The position numbers and the translations under genes were made by a program. Of a DNA stretch of 64,000 nucleotides, positions 50,462-59,832 are shown piece after piece. Position 1 is the stretch's first letter; every line of letters starts with the position of its first letter. Origin of the DNA: Bacteroidota bacterium (GTDB lineage Bacteria; Bacteroidota; Bacteroidia; Cytophagales; Cytophagaceae); NCBI GenBank assembly GCA_023428135.1, contig JAEYZG010000032.1:62001-126000 (forward strand), read 5' to 3'. A model generated the notes under the pieces. That model did not search any database and was not told where the DNA came from. It saw only the letters and a list, made by a program, of their open reading frames with translations.

Positions 50462-52120
50462 TTATTCGTTGATTTCCAATAATTCTTTCGCGTTTTTCAT
50501 TGCGGTTTCAGATGGTTTCTCCCCTCCTATCATCTGTGCAATTTCCTTTACACGATCCTCTTTAGTCAATTCTCTTATTTTACTCACAGATCTTTTGCTT
50601 GAATGATCTTTATATACAAAGTAATGTGCTGAACCCTGAGCTGCAATCTGAGGCAAATGAGTAATGGCGATGACCTGGTGATTTTTAGACATTTGCTTCA
50701 TCATCTTTCCGACTTTAAATGCTACTTCTCCGGAAATACCGGTATCAATCTCGTCAAATACGATGGTAGGTAAAGAAGATTTATCAGCAAGCATATATTT
50801 GATACACAGCATCAGTCTTGAGAACTCTCCTCCTGAAGCAGCATTTTTAAGTTCTTCAGGTGCGATACCTTTATTCGCACTAAAAAGGAAATTGATTTTA
50901 TCTATTCCTAAAGGACCAAGCTCAGCATTATCTGAATGAATATGCATAGTAGCATTAGGCATTCCAACCTCTTTAAGCAATAATTCCAATTCTTTCTTAA
51001 TGCCTGGTATTACTTTAGTTCTCTGATTGCTCAGTTTAACTGCTTTTTCGCGTAAACTCTTTTCCAGTTTTACCAATGCAGCTTTTAATATTTCGATCTT
51101 CTCAAAAAGATCCGAATTGGCACCGGCTTTGCTTTCAAGGTCTTCTTGAATTGCTATAAGTTCCTCTATTGTATTTACATGGTGCTTCTTTTCAAGCTTG
51201 TAAATTAAACTCAGACGTTCTCTTTTCTCTTCTATTTTTTCAGGAGAATAATCTATCTGTTGCTCAGCTTCCTCAAGCTCTCCGTTGATATCTTTTAACT
51301 CTATTACAATACTCTGAAAACGTTCGCGCAGTTTTTCATAGGATGGGGAATATTTAACAATTCCATCAAACAATTTATTTACAGTCTGCAATACAGCAAT
51401 ACTAGCCTGATCAGATTCAGAAAGAATACTCACCATCTGATTAAGCTTACTTTTAATTTCTTCAGAGTTTTCAAGCAGCTTAAGCTCCTCTTCCAGTTTT
51501 TCCTGCTCCCCACTTTGCAGAGTAGCTTCCTCCAATTCACTCAAAAGAAAAGTATTAAAGTCCTGTTGTTTTGAAGATTCTTCTGCTTGCTTTGTAACAT
51601 CGACAAGTTCAGCTTCTTTATCTTTAAATTCTTTGTAAAGCTTTTTATACTCTGCCAGCAGATTTTTATTTCCCGCAAAAGCATCAACAATTCCAATCTG
51701 AAATGAAGATGCTCCCAACATCAGAGTTTCGTGCTGACTATGCACGTCCATCAGTCTTTGCCCAAGCTTTTTGAGAAAATCAAGGTTTACAGGAGTATCA
51801 TTTACAAATGCTCTGGATTTACCGCTGGGAGCAATTTCTCGTCTTACAAGACATTGAGTTTCATAATCAAGATCTTCCTCTTTAAAAAGGTCTTCAATAT
51901 CATACCCTGAAATATCAAAAGCACCTTCAATGATGCATTTTTCTTCTTCATTGAAAAGTACCTTTACATCTGCCCTGTTACCCAGCAGCAAACCAAGAGC
52001 GCCTAGCATGATAGACTTTCCAGCTCCTGTTTCACCAGTTACAATATTTAACTCCGATGATGGTTGTAGTTCCAGCTCACTGATCAGAACATAGTTCCTG
52101 ATTAAAAGATTTTTAAGCAT
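50462..52120 (-). CDS. recN: DNA repair protein RecN
   Basis: This 552-residue SMC-like ATPase of double-strand-break repair has Walker A NIVTGETGAGKSIMLGAL at about 25-42. A long antiparallel coiled coil (about 160-370) follows. The C-terminal half has the ABC signature ASGGEFSRLMLCIKYML and Walker B PTIVFDEIDTGISGEVAFKVG. It is the last gene of a run bamD-rpoZ-coaBC-porD-small ORF-recN, a common Bacteroidota order. Confidence 0.97.
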   Translation of the reverse strand: MLKNLLIRNYVLISELELQPSSELNIVTGETGAGKSIMLGALGLLLGNRADVKVLFNEEEKCIIEGAFDISGYDIEDLFKEEDLDYETQCLVRREIAPSGKSRAFVNDTPVNLDFLKKLGQRLMDVHSQHETLMLGASSFQIGIVDAFAGNKNLLAEYKKLYKEFKDKEAELVDVTKQAEESSKQQDFNTFLLSELEEATLQSGEQEKLEEELKLLENSEEIKSKLNQMVSILSESDQASIAVLQTVNKLFDGIVKYSPSYEKLRERFQSIVIELKDINGELEEAEQQIDYSPEKIEEKRERLSLIYKLEKKHHVNTIEELIAIQEDLESKAGANSDLFEKIEILKAALVKLEKSLREKAVKLSNQRTKVIPGIKKELELLLKEVGMPNATMHIHSDNAELGPLGIDKINFLFSANKGIAPEELKNAASGGEFSRLMLCIKYMLADKSSLPTIVFDEIDTGISGEVAFKVGKMMKQMSKNHQVIAITHLPQIAAQGSAHYFVYKDHSSKRSVSKIRELTKEDRVKEIAQMIGGEKPSETAMKNAKELLEINE

Positions 52121-52122
52121 AA

Positions 52123-52350
52123 TTAAAAGGAGGCAGTAAAATCGTAAATAATTTCACGAATATTCTTCAAATCAATGGGGTGTAGGTCTAATCTGGTGTC
52201 TTTGAGCAAAAGCTTTTGATCATCTGCAGAAACAAGACTTCCGAAAAGAGTAGTCTGATCATGCATGACGATATTGATTTCTTTCGAAACAACAGTTGAT
52301 ATCTTGGAAGGAATGTCCTTAGCAGGTATTCGGATAAGCCTTTTTCCCAT
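52123..52350 (-). CDS. Small conserved protein, Lsm-like pattern
   Basis: This 75-residue protein follows the Sm-fold pattern of short strands: KEINIVMHDQTTLFGSLVSADDQKLLLKDTRLDLHPIDLKNIREII. It has an Asp/Gly turn after the second strand and a terminal hydrophobic strand. It is an inference from pattern, not a family match. It is packed 2 bases upstream of recN and 51 bases from porD, in the same order as in related genomes (recalled), so it is a real gene. Function is unknown; RNA or nucleotide binding would be the first guess. Confidence 0.6.
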   Translation of the reverse strand: MGKRLIRIPAKDIPSKISTVVSKEINIVMHDQTTLFGSLVSADDQKLLLKDTRLDLHPIDLKNIREIIYDFTASF

Positions 52351-52401
52351 TTTTATTAAATTATATGCTAATTTAATAAAAATAGGTAGAGTGAAGAATG
52401 A

Positions 52402-53304
52402 TCAGAGCTTAAGAAGCCTATTATATTTATCCGCATTTAAGGGATCCATCTGTCTCAGAGTATTTACCACCTGCTGACGCATTTCCGGAGTTGCCTGAGA
52501 ATAGATATTTATTATCTCCTCCACTTTGGCATTAAAAAAATTCTTGATCACAACTGAAGTCGGATTAATATTATAAACAGATTTTATTTTGTCAAAAACA
52601 GTGATGATATCTTTTCTGCTTTGATCTGCATTTACCAAAAATTTATCCATCGCCTGACGATGATAAATATATAAGCCCTCTCTGAATGGTGCAAATTGCG
52701 TGTTGGTAAGGTTTTGAATTAGTGAAAATCTTCCATTTGTCTCCAACTGATCCCAGCCAATACCTTGAGAAGATTGTGCTATATTGGCAATATCTCTGGC
52801 TTTCTCATAATATTTTGTTCCACCCATTTTGCCAAAAGTATCATAATCCAATGCAAGAATCAGGTAGGCATAATAGGACAACATTGCAGTGAGATTACCA
52901 TTAAAAGTATTTTCAGTATAATAGATTGCACTTCCCTCTACATATTCAAAATTAAATTTTCTATCCAGAAACTTGAGAATAGTAGTTTCTTTATTAGTAT
53001 TATAAAGCGGCCTGGTTGAAGTAATCATGGCTGTAGCTTCATAAAAACTCTGACCGGAAACACCTGTAAGTGTGATAATAACATTGCAGTTAATCCTCTC
53101 TTCTGGTTTATACTCGTCAGTTGTCCACTTTCTGTTATTCATAAATTCCAGCATAGCAGCTTTCAACTGATTCATTACATCCTTTTTTTCACTGTTTTCA
53201 ATACTCTCAGCATCAATAGTAACGGTACAATTCAACTCACCCTGCTGTGCAAAAGCAACCAAGTTTGTTAGTATAAAAATCAAAGCTATTAAATACTTTC
53301 TCAT
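52402..53304 (-). CDS. porD: Type IX secretion-associated protein PorD (DUF4835)
   Basis: This 300-residue secreted protein has a signal peptide ending VAFAQ (residue 20). It carries the DUF4835 hallmarks: ELNCTVTID, LEFMNNRKWTTDEYKPEERINCNVIITLTG, YETATA-like FYEATAMITSTRPLYN, YYAYLILALDYDTFGKMGGTKYY and PLNADKYNRLL at the end. DUF4835 is the PorD family linked to the type IX secretion and gliding machinery of Bacteroidota. It is next to coaBC and recN, the conserved context. The N-terminus and length are normal. Confidence 0.9.
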   Translation of the reverse strand: MRKYLIALIFILTNLVAFAQQGELNCTVTIDAESIENSEKKDVMNQLKAAMLEFMNNRKWTTDEYKPEERINCNVIITLTGVSGQSFYEATAMITSTRPLYNTNKETTILKFLDRKFNFEYVEGSAIYYTENTFNGNLTAMLSYYAYLILALDYDTFGKMGGTKYYEKARDIANIAQSSQGIGWDQLETNGRFSLIQNLTNTQFAPFREGLYIYHRQAMDKFLVNADQSRKDIITVFDKIKSVYNINPTSVVIKNFFNAKVEEIINIYSQATPEMRQQVVNTLRQMDPLNADKYNRLLKL

Positions 53305-53377
53305 GTTTCTAAAGTGGAGAGTTAAAGCAAAAAAACTATCTGTATACTGAATCTGATTATTATTAAAACGCCGACAG

Positions 53378-54592
53378 TTACTTCTTTTTGAGTTCCAAAT
53401 GTTTCAGGAGCTCATTGATAATATCAGAAGCTACTTCTCTCTTACTTTTTAACTCAAAAGTCTGCACCATATTGTATCTATCAATAAATGTAACTTTGTT
53501 CGTATCAAATCCAAAACCTGCCCCATCATCTCTGAGAGAATTGAGCACTATAAAATCCAGGTTTTTAGTTGTCAGCTTTGCTGAAGCATTTTCAACCTCA
53601 TTTTCGGTTTCTAATGCAAATCCAACCAATACTTGGCCAGATTTTTTATTTGCCCCCACAGCAGCTGCTATATCTTTGGTCTTAATCAGATCTATGTTAA
53701 GTTCTCCTTCTTTCTTTTTGATCTTCTGCTCTGCAACTTCTTTCGGAGTATAATCTGCCACTGCTGCTGAAAGTATAATTGCATCTGCTTCTTTAGCATT
53801 TGTAATCACCATATTATACATTTCCTCTGCCTTTTGCACCTTTATTAAATTAACAGAATCTGAAGGAGATTTTAGTTCGGTTGGGCCTGATACCAGAGTG
53901 ACAGAAGCGCCCAGCTGATCAAGCTGTCGGGCAATTTCATAACCCATTTTTCCAGTTGAATGATTGCCTATAAACCTGACAGGATCAAGAGGTTCATAGG
54001 TTGGTCCGGCTGTAACCAATATTTTCTTCCCTGCTAGCCTGCTATTGTTTTGGAAATATTTTTTTACAAAATCTGTAATATGTTCAGGTTCGGCTAAACG
54101 CCCCTCCCCTTCCAGGCCACTTGCCAAAAAGCCAAACTCAGCATCAATGACAATATTGCCATATGACTTTAGCTTTTCAATATTTGCCTTAGTTGCCGGA
54201 TGACGATACATATCCAGATCCATTGCTGGAGCGAACATTACAGGACATTTGGCACTAAGATAAACGGCAGTTAAGAGGTTGTCACATGCACCATGAGCCA
54301 ACTTAAAAATTGTATTCGCCGTAGCTGGCGCTATAAGAATCAAATCTGCCCATAAGGCAAGATCTACGTGGTTATTCCACTCTCCTGCTTCATTCCTGAT
54401 TAAAGAATCATAGACAGGTTTTCCGGTAAGTGTTGAAAATGTAAGTGGGCCAATAAAAGAAGAAGCAGAGGGTGTCAGTATTACCTGAACCTCTGCTCCT
54501 TCTTTTATCAATAGTCTTGTTAAAAAAGCTGCTTTATATGCCGCAATGCTCCCGCAAACACCAAGTATAACTTTTTTTCCGCGAAGCATCAT
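53378..54592 (-). CDS. coaBC: Phosphopantothenoylcysteine synthetase/decarboxylase
   Basis: This 404-residue fusion makes two steps of coenzyme A synthesis. Residues 1 to about 185 form the flavin-dependent decarboxylase (CoaC): VILGVCGSIAAYKAAFLTRLL, GACDNLLTAVYLS and PAMDLDMYRHPAT. Residues about 190-404 form the CTP-dependent ligase (CoaB): KILVTAGPTYEPLDPVRFIGNHSTGKMG, AAVADYTP and the KIKK loop. Alternative starts one codon apart are possible. It lies in the conserved cluster after rpoZ. Confidence 0.96.
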   Translation of the reverse strand: MMLRGKKVILGVCGSIAAYKAAFLTRLLIKEGAEVQVILTPSASSFIGPLTFSTLTGKPVYDSLIRNEAGEWNNHVDLALWADLILIAPATANTIFKLAHGACDNLLTAVYLSAKCPVMFAPAMDLDMYRHPATKANIEKLKSYGNIVIDAEFGFLASGLEGEGRLAEPEHITDFVKKYFQNNSRLAGKKILVTAGPTYEPLDPVRFIGNHSTGKMGYEIARQLDQLGASVTLVSGPTELKSPSDSVNLIKVQKAEEMYNMVITNAKEADAIILSAAVADYTPKEVAEQKIKKKEGELNIDLIKTKDIAAAVGANKKSGQVLVGFALETENEVENASAKLTTKNLDFIVLNSLRDDGAGFGFDTNKVTFIDRYNMVQTFELKSKREVASDIINELLKHLELKKK

Positions 54593-54601
54593 TCACATAA
54601 A

Positions 54602-54931
54602 TTATTTCTCTTCGTTAGGCTTTCTGAAATGAATTTTTCCCTCGAAAAACTCATCGATAGCTACATTCGTTGGTTTTGGCATTCTTTCGTAGAACTTGGA
54701 AATCTCTATCTGCTCTCTGTTTTCAAAGATTTCTTCAAGGTTATCAACTGTAGAAGCAAAATCAGCCAGTTTGTTATTCAATTCTTCTTTTACTTTTGAA
54801 GAAATTTGTCTTGATCTTTTTGCCACAACAACAAGGGATTCATAAATATTTCCCGTAGGTGCAGATAACTTTTCAAGATCTCTCGTCACTATTGACGATG
54901 GAATTGTAGTAACTTTTGCTTTATTGTTCAT
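54602..54931 (-). CDS. rpoZ: RNA polymerase omega subunit (RpoZ, Bacteroidota type)
   Basis: This 109-residue protein resembles the omega/Rpb6-type subunit of Bacteroidota. It has SIVTRDLEKLSAPTGNIYESLVVVAKRSRQISSKVKEELNNKL at about 13-55, then a phylum-specific tail with PKPTNVAIDEFFEGKIHF. Its start overlaps bamD by one base and it precedes coaBC, the standard order. Omega aids assembly of the RNA polymerase core. Confidence 0.9.
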   Translation of the reverse strand: MNNKAKVTTIPSSIVTRDLEKLSAPTGNIYESLVVVAKRSRQISSKVKEELNNKLADFASTVDNLEEIFENREQIEISKFYERMPKPTNVAIDEFFEGKIHFRKPNEEK

Positions 54932-55734
54932 TAGCTTTGAAAATTCTTTAAACGTTCTGTAATCCGATCATATAACTCTTCAGCATCTTTTTTGAATTTG
55001 CTTTCAGGATATCTATCAATAAACCCGTAATAAAATTCAAGTGCTGTATTATATCTTTCTTTTTGCAATCTTAATACACTATTTTTGGCCAGGTTATATT
55101 GGGCCTGAAACTGGATAAATGTAGCTTCTTCCGAAAACTTTCCGGAAGGATACCTGTCCAGGAATGTCCCAAGACTTACTACAGCAGACTTATAAATACC
55201 AATTTTATAATATAATTTTGCATTTTCAAATGCTTTATACTCTGTTTTGGCATTCAGGTCATCCGTCATTCTGTTTATTTCCTCCATATGACTACTTTGA
55301 GGATATCTCACTCCAAACATCTGAATCGCCTGCAATGCCTCATCTGTATTCCCCTGATCAAGCTTATAAGTAGGACTATCCATATACAGAGACTTCACAT
55401 GCATATACATGCTTTGTTCTGCATATTCGCTTCTTGGATACGTTTCATACAAATCCTTGAAGTAATAGCTGCTCATGATATATTGCTTATCATTAAAATA
55501 AGTATTGGCAAATACAAATTGTGCTTTTTCAGCTTCGGGCCTCCCTTTTAACAGGGGCATTATTTCTTCCAAAAGGACATTGGCTTTATAATTATCCTTT
55601 TTCTCATAATATTTCATCGCAGCCTCCAGCTTTTTGTTGACGTCTGAACTTTTTTGAACTCGCTGAAATTCACTGCATGAAGACAGTAAAATCAGGATTC
55701 CCAACAAAAGACTTTTAGCAAAACCTACCTTCAT
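54931..55734 (-). CDS. bamD: Outer-membrane assembly lipoprotein BamD
   Basis: This 267-residue lipoprotein has a lipobox ending LLSSC (Cys20). It carries five TPR-like repeats (AAMKYYEKKDNYKANVLLEEI, FANTYFNDKQYIMSSYYFKDLYETYPRSEYAEQS, ALQAIQMFGVRYPQSSHMEEI, YKIGIYKSAVVSLGTFLDRYPSGKFSEEA, FYYGFIDRYPESKFKKDAEELY). It is part of the BAM complex that inserts beta-barrel proteins. It heads the run towards recN. Confidence 0.95.
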   Translation of the reverse strand: MKVGFAKSLLLGILILLSSCSEFQRVQKSSDVNKKLEAAMKYYEKKDNYKANVLLEEIMPLLKGRPEAEKAQFVFANTYFNDKQYIMSSYYFKDLYETYPRSEYAEQSMYMHVKSLYMDSPTYKLDQGNTDEALQAIQMFGVRYPQSSHMEEINRMTDDLNAKTEYKAFENAKLYYKIGIYKSAVVSLGTFLDRYPSGKFSEEATFIQFQAQYNLAKNSVLRLQKERYNTALEFYYGFIDRYPESKFKKDAEELYDRITERLKNFQS

Positions 55735-55860
55735 AAGACCGTAAAAATAAACAAAATATGCTTTTTCTTCTAATTATTTTAATCCAAATTAATTTTCCAG
55801 CCAGTTAAAAACCTTAATTAATGAGAATTCTAAATTATCGGATATAACGAATCTATTTAA

Positions 55861-57372
55861 CTAATTAACATACCGCACTCCTAAAACATCCTTTTTGGAG
55901 GGCCTTTCTTTACCTCTCCATACAAACCCTTTAAGCCTGGTTTCAGGTTCTAAAATTTCATGAGGAGGAATAAATTTAGCATCAGGGCTTTTAATAAAAG
56001 ATATGGTATTCACCTTAGCTTCTTTAAATCTAACGATCAGATCACTACAAACTACTTTATTCATACCTATTACCACTGAATCTCCTTCCAGTGCGAAATA
56101 CAAACTTTCTCCATTTCCATTCACATCAACTTTTTGAATTTTGTTTTCCTGAAAGTGGGCTACCATTTTCTTACCTTTTACCTGATTATAATTTTCAAGA
56201 CTATCAATGGAGGCCATAAATGCATTAACCTTCATATTCATCTTTGAAACCTTATTATTTACAAGGAGAATATTGATAGAGTCTGCTACGATCTGATTTT
56301 TTTCACTCCACAACACAGGATCACCATAAAAATAAATAGTAGAATCAGCAAAATCATATACTAACGAATCACATTTCCCCTGAAGATCGTGACGGAAAAT
56401 TTTGGTATTCTTAAATGCAATCAGTTTCTTAATTTTTTTCTCAGGATAATCCAGAGATATTAAAGTATCCGCTGAAAGAAACAGGGTATCACCTCCTGAA
56501 TAATTTTTCATAACAGGGTCTCCAAAAACTTTAGAGGTTCCTCTTTTACTCCAGTAATTAGCCCTTTCACCAAGTATAAGTACGCTGTCTTTGGGACTTC
56601 TTAAAATGACATTTCCTTTGGCAATTCCATTCCCATGTCTTTCATCGTAATCCAGATTATCTGCCTCTATGTCAAAATTACCTGATTGTACATGAGATCG
56701 CTCCCTAGTTGCAGTCACTTTGCTCATGATATTATATTCACCTTCTGTTGTAACGACAACACCATCAGGTGAAATGATTTTAGTAGGACCTTTAAAATAA
56801 GCTATGTTGGTATAGGAGTTGTAATCAAGACTATCAGTAGTAAGTACAAAATTCTGAGATGGGTTTACAACCTTTACATCTTTCCGGAAATTAAATAACT
56901 TTTCTCCTAAATTATAATACCCCTCTCGGCTTGTAAGTGTACTTTTCTCATCCTTAATAGTACCCCCATTTGGGTAGAATGCTCTTCTTCCTAAAAGGTC
57001 ATAGTGAAGAATCTCAGTAAAAAGGGTCATTGTTTTATCTTTCAACACCACATTTCTTTTGGCAATAGTCTTTTTGGTATTTCCTTCATAAAGAAGATTT
57101 CGGCAAGTAAGATTGACTGTGTCCCCCTGATTCATTCGGACATTTCCGAAAGCCTCAATAGAATTATTTTTGGGATTCTGATAAGCGGAGTCGCAGTAAA
57201 GGTATGTTCCTTGTTGTTTAAAAATCACATCCCCTTTTAATCTCCTTATGTTAACTCCATTAACTATAATACCTTCCAGTTCTTTTGCCTGGACAAGGTC
57301 TATTTTTCCCTGCGCATTTACCAGATCGGGAATAAAAACCAGCAGAAAAAACAGATATAAGCAATATCTCAT
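55861..57372 (-). CDS. OstA/LptA-like outer-membrane biogenesis protein
   Basis: This product of about 503 residues is a chain of repeated beta-strand units in the OstA/LptA style: VIFKQQGTYLYCDSAYQNPKNNSIEAFGNVRMNQGD, YFKGPTKIISPDGVVVTTEGEYN, IEADNLDYDERHGNGIAKGNVILRS. LptA-like proteins bridge lipopolysaccharide across the periplasm. The start is set at 57372 because the protein then begins with a signal peptide (MRYCLYLFFLLVFIPDLVNAQ); an ATG at 57420 adds 16 hydrophobic residues. The C-terminus ends in a phylum-specific region. It is divergent from tilS, 48 bases away. Confidence 0.82.
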   Translation of the reverse strand: MRYCLYLFFLLVFIPDLVNAQGKIDLVQAKELEGIIVNGVNIRRLKGDVIFKQQGTYLYCDSAYQNPKNNSIEAFGNVRMNQGDTVNLTCRNLLYEGNTKKTIAKRNVVLKDKTMTLFTEILHYDLLGRRAFYPNGGTIKDEKSTLTSREGYYNLGEKLFNFRKDVKVVNPSQNFVLTTDSLDYNSYTNIAYFKGPTKIISPDGVVVTTEGEYNIMSKVTATRERSHVQSGNFDIEADNLDYDERHGNGIAKGNVILRSPKDSVLILGERANYWSKRGTSKVFGDPVMKNYSGGDTLFLSADTLISLDYPEKKIKKLIAFKNTKIFRHDLQGKCDSLVYDFADSTIYFYGDPVLWSEKNQIVADSINILLVNNKVSKMNMKVNAFMASIDSLENYNQVKGKKMVAHFQENKIQKVDVNGNGESLYFALEGDSVVIGMNKVVCSDLIVRFKEAKVNTISFIKSPDAKFIPPHEILEPETRLKGFVWRGKERPSKKDVLGVRYVN

Positions 57373-57420
57373 TTGTATATTTATCTCACCAAAATTAATC
57401 AAAAAAGCAATTTTTCTCAT

Positions 57421-58749
57421 ATGTTACAAAGATTCCGCCAATTTATCTCCGCAAATCAGCTCATTTCCAAATCAACATATGTTTTGGCTGCTGTAAGCGG
57501 AGGTAAAGACAGTGTGACCATGTGTGAACTTTTACATCTGGCCGGAATAAATTTTGGAATTGCGCACTGCAACTTCCAGCTTAGAGGAACAGACTCTGAT
57601 CTGGATGAAGAGTTTGTCAGAAAACTTGCAACTCACTATAAGGTTCCATTTTTCTCCCATCGATTTGAAACCGAAACATTCGCCAAAGATAACAGAATTA
57701 GCATTCAAATGGCCGCAAGAGATCTGAGATATGCCTGGTTTAGAAAACTTGCTTCTGAAAATGGTTTTGAATCTATTGCTACTGCCCACCATTTAAATGA
57801 TGTGTTTGAAACAATCCTTCTGAACCTTACGAGAGGCACTGGATATGCTGGATTGCAGGGTATCCAACCTCGCAATGGAAATATAATCAGACCACTCCTC
57901 TTTTGTGAAAGAGAGGAAATAGATCGCTTTGTACTGGAAAATAATCTTCACTGGAGAGAAGATATTTCAAATGCTTCTACAAAATATTACAGAAATCTCA
58001 TCAGACATAAGGTGATACCAGTTCTAAAAGAAATCAATCCTGGCCTGGAACAGACTGCATTTGAAAGTACCGAAAAAATTCGTGCTGTTGCGCACTTCTT
58101 CAAATCAAAAATTAATGAAATTAAATCCAGGGTTCTTTCCTACATTGGTTCTGACATCAGAATTGACCTGGATACTGTTCTCTCGGAACCAGAACCAACC
58201 ATTGTTTTAAGTGAACTGCTTTCTGAATTTGGCTTTACCTATAAAGATTCCTTGAATATTTTAAATACAAGGACTACCGGAAGCTTGTATTATTCTAAAT
58301 CTCATGTATTAAATGTAGACCGACAATCATTGTTAATCAGTTCCCTGAATGACTCAAGTTCAGCTGAGGAATTCAAGGTAAATGAACACCTGAATAATTT
58401 TACTTTCAGGAATTTTTCATTTTCGCTAAACAAAATTAGTAATGATGAGTTTGATGTCCATTCAGATAATTTTACAGCTTACCTTGATTGGTCAGCTCTT
58501 ATATTCCCGCTTATAATTAGAAATTGGTTGCCCGGAGATAGATTTATTCCACTGGGAATGAAAAACTTTAAAAAGGTGAGTGATTTTTTAATTGATAAAA
58601 AAACTCCCTTGCTATATAAAAAGAATACTTTAGTAATAATCAGTGATGGGAAAATCGTCTGGGTTGTGGGAATGAGAATTGATGACAGATACAAAATCAC
58701 ATCAAATTCTAAAAATGCTTTAAAAATCACCGTTAATCGTCTTTCCTGA
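57421..58749 (+). CDS. tilS: tRNA(Ile)-lysidine synthetase TilS
   Basis: This product of 442 residues uses ATP and lysine to convert C34 of tRNA-Ile2 to lysidine. The PP-loop AAVSGGKDSVTM lies at about 22-33, followed by GIAHCNFQLRGTDSDLDEEF and ATAHHLNDVFETILLNLTRGTG. A C-terminal domain carries NWLPGDRFIPLGMKNFKKVSDFLID and WVVGMRIDDRYKI. I use the ATG at 57421 (MLQRFRQFISANQL); the frame extends to 57373 but those 16 residues overlap the divergent promoter. Confidence 0.94.
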   Translation: MLQRFRQFISANQLISKSTYVLAAVSGGKDSVTMCELLHLAGINFGIAHCNFQLRGTDSDLDEEFVRKLATHYKVPFFSHRFETETFAKDNRISIQMAARDLRYAWFRKLASENGFESIATAHHLNDVFETILLNLTRGTGYAGLQGIQPRNGNIIRPLLFCEREEIDRFVLENNLHWREDISNASTKYYRNLIRHKVIPVLKEINPGLEQTAFESTEKIRAVAHFFKSKINEIKSRVLSYIGSDIRIDLDTVLSEPEPTIVLSELLSEFGFTYKDSLNILNTRTTGSLYYSKSHVLNVDRQSLLISSLNDSSSAEEFKVNEHLNNFTFRNFSFSLNKISNDEFDVHSDNFTAYLDWSALIFPLIIRNWLPGDRFIPLGMKNFKKVSDFLIDKKTPLLYKKNTLVIISDGKIVWVVGMRIDDRYKITSNSKNALKITVNRLS

Positions 58750-58845
58750 GGTCAATTTTGGTAAAAAAACATTTTAATTGTGACATACTTTGGATAAATT
58801 TACACGCCTAGTTTATAATCATTAACTAAAAAATCATATTTTACT

Positions 58846-59784
58846 ATGAAAGTAACAGTAGTAGGAGCAGGGAACGTTGGAGCAACCTGTGCCGATGTTT
58901 TAGCATATCGTGAGATTGCAAATGAAATCGTTCTTGTTGATATCAAAGAAGGTTTCGCAGAAGGTAAAGCGCTTGATATTTGGCAGAAAGCGCCAATCAA
59001 TGTTTACGATTCGAAAACAGTTGGTGTGACTAACGACTACTCCAGAACTGCTGGTTCGGAAGTAGTAGTGATAACTTCAGGTCTTCCAAGAAAACCGGGT
59101 ATGACAAGAGATGATCTTATCTCTACAAATGCTTCCATCGTTCAGTCAGTTACTGAAAATGTGGTAAAATACTCTCCTAATGCAATAATCATCGTTGTTT
59201 CCAATCCTTTGGACGTTATGACTTATTGCGCTCACCTTGCTTCAAAACTTCCAAGAAACAAAGTGATCGGGATGGCTGGTATCCTTGATACTGCAAGATA
59301 TAGAGCTTTCCTTGCTGATGAAATCGGATGTTCTCCAAAAGAAATTCAGGGAATGCTACTTGGTGGTCATGGCGATACAATGGTTCCCCTTCCGAGATAT
59401 ACTACAGTAGGTGGTATTCCTGTTACTGAGCTTGTTGCTAAAGACAAACTTGATGCTATCATCGAAAGAACTAAAAACGGTGGTGGAGAACTAGTGAAAT
59501 TGATGGGTACTTCTGCTTGGTATGCACCAGGTTCCGCAGCTGCACAAATGGTTGAGGCTATCGTGAAAGATCAGAAGAGAATCCTTCCTGTATGTATCAA
59601 ACTTGAAGGTGAATATGGTATTGATGATTGCTACCTTGGTGTTCCGGCTGTTTTAGGTAAAAACGGAATAGAGAAAGTAATCGAGCTTAAATTGAACAGC
59701 GAAGAAATGGAGTTACTTCAGACTTCAAGAAAACACGTGAAAGAAGTTATGAACGTGTTGGATAACATGGCTGCAAAAGCTTAA
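58846..59784 (+). CDS. mdh: Malate dehydrogenase
   Basis: This is an NAD-dependent, lactate/malate-dehydrogenase-type enzyme of 312 residues. It has the nucleotide-binding VVGAGNVGATCADVLA, substrate-loop GLPRKPGMTRDDLISTN, GMAGILDTARYRAF and catalytic-His region GGHGDTMVPLPRYTT. It oxidises malate to oxaloacetate in the citric-acid cycle. Arginine in the GLPRKPGMTR loop fits malate over lactate. It is monocistronic and ends at a strong terminator. Confidence 0.97.
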   Translation: MKVTVVGAGNVGATCADVLAYREIANEIVLVDIKEGFAEGKALDIWQKAPINVYDSKTVGVTNDYSRTAGSEVVVITSGLPRKPGMTRDDLISTNASIVQSVTENVVKYSPNAIIIVVSNPLDVMTYCAHLASKLPRNKVIGMAGILDTARYRAFLADEIGCSPKEIQGMLLGGHGDTMVPLPRYTTVGGIPVTELVAKDKLDAIIERTKNGGGELVKLMGTSAWYAPGSAAAQMVEAIVKDQKRILPVCIKLEGEYGIDDCYLGVPAVLGKNGIEKVIELKLNSEEMELLQTSRKHVKEVMNVLDNMAAKA

Positions 59785-59804
59785 TTTCAGTTGATTATAA
59801 TAAA

Positions 59805-59832
59805 AAACCCGGCTTAAACCGGGTTTTTTTTA
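59805..59832 (+). terminator. Intrinsic terminator after mdh
   Basis: AAACCCGG and CCGGGTTT pair around CTTAAA, then a run of T residues. On the opposite strand it overlaps the end of the convergent methyltransferase gene. Confidence 0.88.
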
